DNA of 5,614 bases. It comes from Chitinophagaceae bacterium (GTDB taxonomy: Bacteria; Bacteroidota; Bacteroidia; Chitinophagales; Chitinophagaceae). This document shows, one piece after another, positions 1 to 5,614 of the stretch. Numbering within the stretch: position 1 is the first letter of the stretch; each line of letters begins with the position of its first letter. The notes under the pieces were generated by a model. It saw only the letters and a list, made by a program, of their open reading frames with translations. It was not told the origin of the DNA and searched no databases. A program made the translations under genes and the position numbers. The DNA is taken from assembly GCA_025362915.1 (NCBI GenBank), contig JANYEU010000029.1, forward strand, positions 1-5,614. Reading direction: 5' to 3'.

Positions 1-123
1 CTCCGCTAATTCACGTACCAACCACCTGCGAAAACTCGGTTCATAAACGCCTAATTTACCCGATGATTCAAAACTCTCAGACACCTTAACAGTGTATACA
101 TTGCCAACTTTTGATGCTTCCAT
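1..123 (-). CDS. 5' end of an unidentified leftward gene (partial)
   Basis: A reading frame on the minus strand runs from an ATG (complement of 121-123) to the window edge without a stop, giving 41 residues. It begins MEASKVGNVYTVKV and ends SFRRWLVRELAE. The frame stays open upstream only to a TGA near 157-159, so ATG at 123 is the natural start; a TTG about ten codons upstream is the alternative. No clear Shine-Dalgarno sequence precedes it. I do not recognise the family. The final stretch (F-R-R-W-L-V-R-E-L) is basic and amphipathic, and it faintly resembles the first helix of helix-turn-helix transposase OrfA proteins; that is only a guess. The gene diverges from mutL, and a palindromic repeat array lies 41 bp upstream of its start. 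The frame is short and could be fortuitous, but its composition looks protein-like. Confidence 0.5.
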   Translation of the reverse strand, partial: MEASKVGNVYTVKVSESFESSGKLGVYEPSFRRWLVRELAE

Positions 124-163
124 CTGCTCATTTTTTGCCCATTTTGCTGACAAGCTATTTCAG

Positions 164-250
164 GAGATGACACTTTGCAAAGTAAGAGGCTTATCTAGTA
201 GATAAAGGGTCTTATCTAGCAGATAAAAGGGACTGATCTTGCAGAAAAAC
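164..250. repeat. Array of four phased palindromic units, about 21-22 bp each
   Basis: Four successive units start with GAG or GGG at 164, 186, 207 and 229. Each has a palindromic or near-palindromic core. Unit 1 holds the perfect 12-bp palindrome ACTTTGCAAAGT (172-183). Unit 2 holds TTATCTAGTAGATAA (191-205), with 7-bp arms around one base. Unit 3 holds TTATCTAGCAGATAA (212-226), with 6-bp arms around three bases. Unit 4 is a decayed relative, TGATCTTGCAGAAAA (234-248). Core centres are about 20.5, 21 and 22 bp apart, close to two helical turns. The array lies between the leftward gene at 1-123 and mutL. It could be a tandem operator for a dimeric regulator, a transposase-binding end, or a decaying satellite repeat. 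The sequence cannot separate these. Confidence 0.7.
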
Positions 251-363
251 AGATTGATTCCAAAAATGAAATCCTTCCTTTCATCCAAACCATTTTCCTA
301 TTGTATATACTATGGGAAGGATGCTTTATTTTCGCCGACTAATTAAAAAAATAACAGGAACGA

Positions 364-2253
364 GTGGCAGACATCATTCAATTATTACCCGATAATATAG
401 CCAACCAAATAGCAGCGGGAGAAGTAATACAAAGACCTGCAAGTGCGGTGAAGGAGCTATTAGAAAACGCAATAGATGCTGGTGCCACTAATATTCAACT
501 GATAGTTGCTGATGCAGGTAAAGCCCTGGTGCAGGTAATAGACAATGGTAAAGGCATGAGCGAAACCGATGCCCGCATGAGCTTTGAACGCCATGCCACC
601 AGTAAGATTAGGAATATAGACGACCTTTTCAGTATAAAAACAATGGGCTTTAGGGGAGAGGCATTGGCAAGTATTGCTGCCGTTGCTCAGGTGGAACTAA
701 AAACGAGAAGAACAGACGATGAACTAGGTACTTTTATTACGGTAGAAAACAGTGCTGTTACCAAACAAGAACCTTGCGCTACCAACACTGGTACCAGCAT
801 TAGTATGAAGAACTTGTTTTTTAATGTACCTGCACGCCGCAACTTTCTAAAAACAAATGCGGTAGAAACGAGGCATATCATCGACGAGTTTACCCGTGTG
901 GCAATGGCTTACCCACAAATATCTTTCTCCCTCACCGTTAATGGCATGGAGCAATTTCACCTAGAGTCGGGCAGCATCAAACAACGTATTGTGCAGTTAT
1001 TGGGCAATGGTTACAATACCAAATTGGTAAGTGTAAAGGAAGAGATGGACTATGTAAACGTGTATGGCTTTGTGGGTAAACCCGAAACAGCCAAGAAAAC
1101 ACGTGGCGACCAATACTTTTTTGTCAATAACCGATTCATCAAATCTGCCTACCTAAACCATGCAGTAAGCAGTGCCTTTAGCGATATGATTGCCAAGGAT
1201 AGCTTTGCCAGCTATGTTTTGTTTATTGATTTAGACCCAGCGCAGATTGATATAAACGTGCATCCAACCAAGCAGGAGATTAAGTTTGAGGATGAACGCA
1301 TAGTATATGCTTTTGTGCAGGCTGCCGTAAAACATGCTTTGGCGCAGTTTAGCATTGCCCCATCGCTCGATTTTACGTTGAACCCAGAAATACAAGGTCT
1401 TGATGCGGTAAGCCAGCCTTTTACCAATCGCCAACAGGATGAAACGTCTTCATCAAGCTTGTTTAAAACCTTTTCGCAAAAGGGACAGGCACATTTAATG
1501 GAGCCTACCAACAAGAGTGAACTGAAGCATTGGAAGGATTTTTTTAAGCCTAATGAACTGAATACGGATGAACTGATTGGCAGCGCACCTGCCTCAAAAC
1601 CAATACCCACTTATGGTTTGCAGATACCAATGGACGATCATTCGCAATTGACCAATAAGTCTTCTCCCCTATCGCAGCACATAAACACGCATTGCATCCA
1701 ATTGCACAATACCTACATATTGGCTACGGCCGAAAGTGGCTTCCTGTTGGTGCATCAGCAACTGGCACACGAACGTATTTTGTACGATAGGTATAGTGCC
1801 GCATCGCATGGCACACAGATGATTACGCAGCAAAGTCTTTTTCCCGTAACGCTGGAATTATCTGCCCCCGATGCCGCCTTACTGCAAGATTTACTGCCTT
1901 CCATTCAGGTGATAGGTTATGCCATTGAGCCCTTTGGCAACAATACATTCATCATCCAAGGCGTTCCCGCCGACATATTAAAGGGCAATGAAAAGAATAG
2001 TATAGAATTATTGTTGGAGCAATTCAAGCATTTCAATAGCGATGTAAAGTTTAATAATCGAGAGAAATTGGTTCGTTGCATGGCTCGTCAGCAGTCCATC
2101 AAAGCAGGGCAACCACTCACAGAACACGAGATGCAAACACTTATTGAGCAATTATTTGCCTGCACCACGCCCAATGTAACCCCTACTGGCAGCCCCACTT
2201 ATGTTGCTTATACCGAGAATCAGATAGACAGGATGTTTCAGCGGTTGATGTAA
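364..2253 (+). CDS. mutL: DNA mismatch repair protein MutL
   Basis: MutL is the ATPase that links mismatch recognition by MutS to strand incision and unwinding. This copy has 629 residues, normal for the family. The N-terminal GHKL ATPase is intact: ELLENAIDAGAT with catalytic E34 and N35, D60-N-G-K-G, GFRGEAL at 95-101, then NLFFNVPARRNFL at 150-162. The transducer part carries VNNRFIKS (254-261) and DINVHPTKQEIKF (296-308), including the conserved lysine K303. A polar linker spans about 335-435, and the dimerisation domain about 436-629. The start is GTG: an in-frame TAA lies at 352-354, no ATG lies between, and AGGAA (356-360) sits three bases upstream. In the C-terminal domain the usual endonuclease motif DQHA(X)2E(X)4E reads HQQLAHERILYD (464-475), and CPHGRP reads TPTGSP (606-611). 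Nicking activity is therefore doubtful. The gene is convergent with the M23 peptidase gene. Confidence 0.97.
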   Translation: MADIIQLLPDNIANQIAAGEVIQRPASAVKELLENAIDAGATNIQLIVADAGKALVQVIDNGKGMSETDARMSFERHATSKIRNIDDLFSIKTMGFRGEALASIAAVAQVELKTRRTDDELGTFITVENSAVTKQEPCATNTGTSISMKNLFFNVPARRNFLKTNAVETRHIIDEFTRVAMAYPQISFSLTVNGMEQFHLESGSIKQRIVQLLGNGYNTKLVSVKEEMDYVNVYGFVGKPETAKKTRGDQYFFVNNRFIKSAYLNHAVSSAFSDMIAKDSFASYVLFIDLDPAQIDINVHPTKQEIKFEDERIVYAFVQAAVKHALAQFSIAPSLDFTLNPEIQGLDAVSQPFTNRQQDETSSSSLFKTFSQKGQAHLMEPTNKSELKHWKDFFKPNELNTDELIGSAPASKPIPTYGLQIPMDDHSQLTNKSSPLSQHINTHCIQLHNTYILATAESGFLLVHQQLAHERILYDRYSAASHGTQMITQQSLFPVTLELSAPDAALLQDLLPSIQVIGYAIEPFGNNTFIIQGVPADILKGNEKNSIELLLEQFKHFNSDVKFNNREKLVRCMARQQSIKAGQPLTEHEMQTLIEQLFACTTPNVTPTGSPTYVAYTENQIDRMFQRLM

Positions 2254-2261
2254 ATGAAATC

Positions 2262-2417
2262 GCCACAAAGACTGAAAGGCTCAAAGATGCACCAAGAAAA
2301 AAAAGCTGGAATATGTATAGAAACGCCCCTCTGTGTCCTTAAAGTAAAATATTTTACCTAAATGTAGGAACTCCTTTGTGCCTTCTTTGCGTAATGGCTT
2401 TGCGAACTTTGCGGTTA
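2262..2417. repeat. CAAAG-type imperfect inverted repeat element in a convergent intergenic region
   Basis: The outer ends pair as CCACAAAG (2263-2270) and CTTTGCGG (2407-2414), 7 of 8 positions. Inward from the right end, the minus strand reads a run of CAAAG words (CGCAAAG, CGCAAAG, CGCAAAG, CACAAAG) every 9-13 bp. The left arm carries decayed versions (CACAAAG, TGAAAG, CTCAAAG, ACCAAG). The middle holds CTCTGTGTCCTT (2329-2340) and a perfect 14-bp palindrome GTAAAATATTTTAC (2344-2357). Elements built from 'CGCAAAG / CACAAAG' words are a familiar dispersed intergenic repeat in Bacteroidota and other environmental bacteria, usually lying between convergent genes, as here. Their function is not established. 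It may act as a two-way transcription end for mutL and the peptidase gene, but no classic hairpin with a T-tract is evident. Confidence 0.7.
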
Positions 2418-2431
2418 ATACTTCCTCCCAC

Positions 2432-3403
2432 CTAATCAAAACTTTGGTTGGCACTCGCCGCCAGTTTCTGTAAACGTTCAAATTGTGCAGGGTCAACATC
2501 ATTATAAAAGTAATAGATAGGATCCACGGGCACTCCATTTCTGTGTACCTCATAGTGACAATGCGGTCCGGTACTCTTGCCCGTACTACCCACATATCCT
2601 ATCACATCGCCACGTTTTACGCTTTGTCCGCCCCTCGATTTTACTTTTACCATGTGTCCGTAAAGCGTTTCGTAGCCATAACCATGTTCAATGATTACGT
2701 GGTTGCCAAAACCGCTATTATCCATACCAGCCATCTTCACCGTACCATCGGCGGTAGCATATATTGGCGTTCCTTGGGGTGCGGTAAAATCCAGTCCTGC
2801 ATGAAACTTCCTTACTTTATAAACAGGGTCAATCCGATAGCCGAACCCACTCGCCACGCGCGTTAAATCCTTATTACTAACGGGTTGTATGGCAGGAATG
2901 GCCAATAAAAGTTTCTCCTTATTTTTCACCATCCCCGTAATTTCATTGTAACTTTTATCCATAAAAGCCGTGCGTAGGGCAAGTCTGTTCAGTTGGTTTT
3001 TAATGGCGGCAATCAATTGATTTTCGCTTAGTCCTTGCACCAATTTCACTTCCTTACTCTTTTCCATTGTCTTCACACGTACGCTATCCGGTATCGGTGT
3101 CGATTCAAAAATGGCCCTGTAAACGGTGTTATCCCTGTTTTCCAGTTCATCCATTTGCTGTTGCAACTGCATCGCCTTATCCTGCAACACCGTATAATCA
3201 TCTTTCAGACTTTTATTCTGATCCATCAGTTTCTTTTCGTTAGCCGAAGGAAAATAATGGTAGATAAGGTTTACACAGATAAATGCAGTAACCAACGATG
3301 TGGCCACAAACCCAAATATCCGCAGCATCCGCACCCTAAAAGGTGTCTCCATCTTCTCAAACCGAAGGGTATTTGTGTTGTAGAAATATTTTATTTTTTT
3401 CAT
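2432..3403 (-). CDS. Membrane-anchored M23 family metallopeptidase (LytM/lysostaphin type)
   Basis: This 323-residue protein should cleave peptide cross-links in peptidoglycan in the periplasm, using one zinc ion. A short basic cytoplasmic segment (1-26, with KYFYNTNTLRFEK) is followed by one membrane helix at about 27-50 and a periplasmic coiled coil at about 54-92. A helical spacer reaches about 175, and the M23 domain spans about 182-298. Zinc ligands are visible as H201 and D205 (HAGLD) and H283 in GPHCHYEV (279-286). H250 in LYGHM and H281 complete the active site, so it looks catalytically competent. The N-terminal segment and the position divergent from alaS match an M23 gene seen in many Bacteroidota. 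The start is ATG; upstream there is only a weak AAGAAA, and the stop is TAG at 2432-2434. Substrate bond and cellular role (division, elongation or envelope turnover) cannot be read from sequence. The 21-bp repeat array begins 35 bp upstream of the start. Confidence 0.93.
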   Translation of the reverse strand: MKKIKYFYNTNTLRFEKMETPFRVRMLRIFGFVATSLVTAFICVNLIYHYFPSANEKKLMDQNKSLKDDYTVLQDKAMQLQQQMDELENRDNTVYRAIFESTPIPDSVRVKTMEKSKEVKLVQGLSENQLIAAIKNQLNRLALRTAFMDKSYNEITGMVKNKEKLLLAIPAIQPVSNKDLTRVASGFGYRIDPVYKVRKFHAGLDFTAPQGTPIYATADGTVKMAGMDNSGFGNHVIIEHGYGYETLYGHMVKVKSRGGQSVKRGDVIGYVGSTGKSTGPHCHYEVHRNGVPVDPIYYFYNDVDPAQFERLQKLAASANQSFD

Positions 3404-3437
3404 TTTCTTATTTTAAATCATCCCTTGATTCCCACTG

Positions 3438-3667
3438 AGGTATTGTTGTAAAATATTGGAGCTTTGTTGTACAACACAAGAACTTCGTTGTACAAAACAA
3501 GAGCTTCGTTGTACAAAACAAGAGCTTCATTGTACAAAACAAGAGCTTCATTGTACAACACAAGAGCTTTGTTGTACAACAAAAGAGCTTTGTTGTACAA
3601 CTTAAGGGCTTCGTTGTGTAACAAAAACGCTCTTTTGTAAACATTGAAGCTTGATAGTACAACATTT
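3438..3667. repeat. 21-bp tandem repeat array, about 11 units, with TTGTACAA palindromic core
   Basis: Eight well-conserved units run head to tail from 3459 to 3626, each exactly 21 bp (starts 3459, 3480, 3501, 3522, 3543, 3564, 3585, 3606). Decayed units flank them at 3438-3458 and 3627-3667. The consensus begins GAGCTT, then CG, TG or CA, then the palindrome TTGTACAA, then a short A/C stretch. TTGTACAA is exact in seven consecutive units (first at 3467, last at 3593-3600). One copy extends to a perfect 16-bp palindrome, TTTGTTGTACAACAAA (3568-3583). There are no unique spacers, so it is not CRISPR. The array occupies over half of the gap between the divergent M23 and alaS genes. Because 21 is a multiple of three, minus-strand frames stay open across it, encoding heptapeptides such as ALVLYNE. 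Regulation, satellite slippage and a coding role all remain possible. Confidence 0.95.
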
Positions 3668-3720
3668 ACTTCTGAGATATTTAAAGAACTTTTTAGTGAA
3701 ATCAAACCAAACTTACACCT

Positions 3721-3748
3721 TTTGCCTTAACCCTTATGCCTATCTTTC
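3721..3748 (+). promoter_or_regulatory. Possible Bacteroidota-type promoter for alaS
   Basis: TTTG at 3721-3724 and TATCTTTC at 3741-3748 resemble the -33 TTTG and -7 TAnnTTTG boxes used by the primary sigma factor in this phylum. The second box differs from consensus only at its last base, but the 16-bp spacer is slightly short. Transcription would start near 3755, leaving a leader of about 75 bases before alaS. The rest of 3668-3828 shows no other structure I can support. Such short boxes occur by chance, so this is a weak call. Confidence 0.25.
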
Positions 3749-3828
3749 CTCCCTTCCATTACCTTCGCCGCGCTCAAAGATAATTTTTTCAGATACTATA
3801 CATAATATTAAATAAACAAGCATCGATA

Positions 3829-5614
3829 ATGACAAGCGCAGAAATACGTCAACAATACTTAGACTTCTTTAAAAGCAAGCAACACCAGATAGTTCCGTCG
3901 GCTCCGATAGTGATAAAAAATGACCCTACCCTGTTGTTTACCAATGCGGGTATGAACCAGTTTAAGGATCTGTTTTTGGGTAATGGAAAGCCTGTGCACA
4001 ACCGTATTGCCGATACACAAAAGTGTTTGCGTGTGAGTGGCAAACATAACGATTTGGAAGAAGTGGGCGTGGATACCTACCATCATACTATGTTCGAAAT
4101 GCTGGGCAATTGGAGCTTTGGCGATTATTTTAAGGTGGAAGCCATTGCTTGGAGTTGGGAATTGTTGACTGAAGTGTATAAGCTGGATAAAGACCGTTTG
4201 TATGTAACGATTTTTGAAGGGGATGCAAAAGAGGGCTTGCCAAAGGATGAGGAGGCGTATAATGAATGGAAGAAAGTGATTGCGGCAGACAGGATTTTGT
4301 TGGGCAATAAGAAAGATAATTTTTGGGAGATGGGCGACACGGGTCCTTGTGGACCTTGCACGGAAATACACGTGGATTGCCGCCCTGATGAAGAAAGGAA
4401 ACTGGTGAATGGGGCAAGTTTGGTAAATAACGACCATCCGCAGGTGATAGAGATTTGGAACAATGTATTCATGCAATTTAACCGTTTAAAGGATGGTTCG
4501 TTGCAACCCCTTCCTGCACAACACGTGGATACGGGGATGGGTTTTGAGCGTTTGGTGCGGGTGATTCAACGGAAAACCTCCAATTACGATACCGATGTAT
4601 TTACAGGAACCATTGCTGAAATAGAAAAGATTACGGGCAAACAATACGACTTTAGCGATACTAAACAAGCCATTGCCTTCCGTGTATTGGCCGATCATAT
4701 CCGTGCCATTGCCTTCACGATTGCCGATGGGCAATTGCCTAGTAACAATGGTGCAGGCTATGTTATCCGCCGTATTCTTCGCCGTGCGGTGAGGTATTAT
4801 TATTCTTATCTGGATTACCACCAGCCGTTGTTATACCAACTAATGCCAGCCTTATCAAGGCAATTTAAAGATGTATTTCCTGAGTTAGTGCAACAACTAA
4901 GTTTTGTCATGAAGGTAGTAAAGGAAGAAGAAGATGCTTTCCTTAAAACCTTAGGGAGAGGATTGCTTCTTCTAGATTCAATTATTGGAGGTGTGAAAAA
5001 CAATGATCTTAGTTTTAATGAAAACGACTCCCTACTAGCTAATGAGATATTGGATATAGAAAATTTGGGAATAGAAAAGGATAGTAAAATAACGATTAGT
5101 GGTCAGGTAAGCTTTAAGCTTTATGACACCTATGGTTTTCCTTTCGATTTAACAAGATTAATAGCAAGCGAATTTGGTGTATCTGTTGATGAAGACGGCT
5201 TTGCAATTGAAATGAAAAAGCAAAAAGATAGAAGTCGTGCTGCTGCCGTGGTTGATACAGAAGATTGGGTTAACCTACAAGAAAATGCCACTTCCAAGTT
5301 TGTTGGGTATAATAGTTTGGATGCCGTAACAAGCGTTATCAAGTATAGAAAAGTAAAGGCAAAGGGCAAAGAAGGGTATCAGATTGTATTGGCAGAAACG
5401 CCTTTCTATGCCGAAAGTGGTGGACAAGTGGGCGATAAAGGCACACTGAATTTTGATGGAGAACACATCATAGTAAACGATACCAAAAAGGAAAATAACC
5501 TCACCATTCATTTTACAGAAGTATTGCCCGAACAGATTGATGCACCCGTTGTGGCAAAGGTCTATACGCATTTGAGGGATGCAACTTCTATTCATCATAG
5601 CGCCACGCACTTGT
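3829..5614 (+). CDS. alaS: Alanine--tRNA ligase (alanyl-tRNA synthetase), 3' end cut by window
   Basis: AlaRS charges tRNA-Ala with alanine in the cytoplasm and hydrolyses mischarged Ser- or Gly-tRNA-Ala. The window holds 595 codons of a protein normally near 870 residues, in one unbroken frame. The class II catalytic core is clear: FTNAGMNQFKD (37-47), CLRVSGKHNDLEEVG (66-80), HHTMFEMLGNWSFGDYF (85-101), DTGPCGPCTEIH (170-181) and motif 3 as DTGMGFERL (234-242). The tRNA-recognition region follows, with NNGAGYVIRRILRRAVR at 306-322. The editing domain has FYAESGGQVGD (525-535) and ends at HHSATHL (589-595), whose H590xxxH594 supplies zinc ligands. The rest of editing and the C-Ala domain lie beyond the window. 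The start is ATG with no Shine-Dalgarno sequence, and the protein begins MTSAEIRQQYLDFF, as expected. A linker at about 386-424 looks longer than usual and is rich in Asn, Asp and Glu. Confidence 0.97.
   Translation, partial: MTSAEIRQQYLDFFKSKQHQIVPSAPIVIKNDPTLLFTNAGMNQFKDLFLGNGKPVHNRIADTQKCLRVSGKHNDLEEVGVDTYHHTMFEMLGNWSFGDYFKVEAIAWSWELLTEVYKLDKDRLYVTIFEGDAKEGLPKDEEAYNEWKKVIAADRILLGNKKDNFWEMGDTGPCGPCTEIHVDCRPDEERKLVNGASLVNNDHPQVIEIWNNVFMQFNRLKDGSLQPLPAQHVDTGMGFERLVRVIQRKTSNYDTDVFTGTIAEIEKITGKQYDFSDTKQAIAFRVLADHIRAIAFTIADGQLPSNNGAGYVIRRILRRAVRYYYSYLDYHQPLLYQLMPALSRQFKDVFPELVQQLSFVMKVVKEEEDAFLKTLGRGLLLLDSIIGGVKNNDLSFNENDSLLANEILDIENLGIEKDSKITISGQVSFKLYDTYGFPFDLTRLIASEFGVSVDEDGFAIEMKKQKDRSRAAAVVDTEDWVNLQENATSKFVGYNSLDAVTSVIKYRKVKAKGKEGYQIVLAETPFYAESGGQVGDKGTLNFDGEHIIVNDTKKENNLTIHFTEVLPEQIDAPVVAKVYTHLRDATSIHHSATHL

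Noticed and set aside
266..284. Small inverted repeat ATGAAA-7 bp-TTTCAT upstream of mutL
   Set aside because: Six-base arms in AT-rich DNA are expected by chance, and there is no T-tract or other supporting context.
301..316. TTGTATATACTATGGG as a mutL promoter
   Set aside because: It resembles an enterobacterial -10 box but not the TAnnTTTG box expected in this phylum, and no matching -33 element was found.
687..1610. Leftward open frames inside mutL
   Set aside because: They are antisense shadows of an intact MutL reading frame and have no recognisable domains.
2344..2357. Perfect palindrome GTAAAATATTTTAC as a rho-independent terminator
   Set aside because: The stem is almost entirely A/T, with no loop and no following T-tract, so it would make a very weak hairpin.
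2281..2595. Leftward open frame of 104 codons overlapping the peptidase 3' end
   Set aside because: It reads through the CAAAG repeat element (AKFAKPLRKEGTKE is the typical spurious translation of such repeats) and then overlaps the M23 gene in another frame.
3438..3667. CRISPR array
   Set aside because: Units are 21 bp and directly abutting, with no unique spacers and no cas genes nearby.
3849..5610. Several leftward open frames of 60-205 codons opposite alaS
   Set aside because: They are antisense shadows. The rightward frame is continuous for 595 codons and has all AlaRS motifs.

Overview
The window looks like ordinary chromosome from a member of the Bacteroidota, most likely the Chitinophagaceae or a near relative. 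That placement is inference. It rests on three points: the style of the AlaRS and MutL proteins; an M23 peptidase divergent from alaS, an arrangement I know from this phylum; and start sites with weak or no Shine-Dalgarno sequence. Base composition is moderately AT-rich throughout, and nothing marks a large transferred island.

Layout from left to right: (1) the 5' end of an unidentified leftward gene (1-123); (2) a divergent intergenic region holding a short array of about 21-22 bp palindromic units (164-250); (3) rightward mutL, complete, with a GTG start (364-2253); (4) a convergent intergenic region almost filled by a degenerate CAAAG-type inverted repeat element (about 2262-2417); (5) a leftward membrane-anchored M23 metallopeptidase (2432-3403); (6) a second divergent intergenic region dominated by a 21-bp tandem repeat array of about 11 units (3438-3667), followed by the probable alaS promoter region; (7) rightward alaS, cut off by the window end after 595 codons, inside the editing domain (3829 onward).

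The three recognisable genes serve separate housekeeping jobs: mismatch repair, peptidoglycan remodelling and tRNA-Ala charging. They do not form a single operon. The most unusual material is outside the genes. Two arrays with unrelated core sequences share one architecture: units of about 21 bp beginning GAG or GGG, a palindromic core near the middle of each unit, the same orientation, and a start 35-41 bp upstream of a leftward gene within a divergent gene pair. The MutL C-terminal domain also appears to have lost the residues of the usual MutL endonuclease site.
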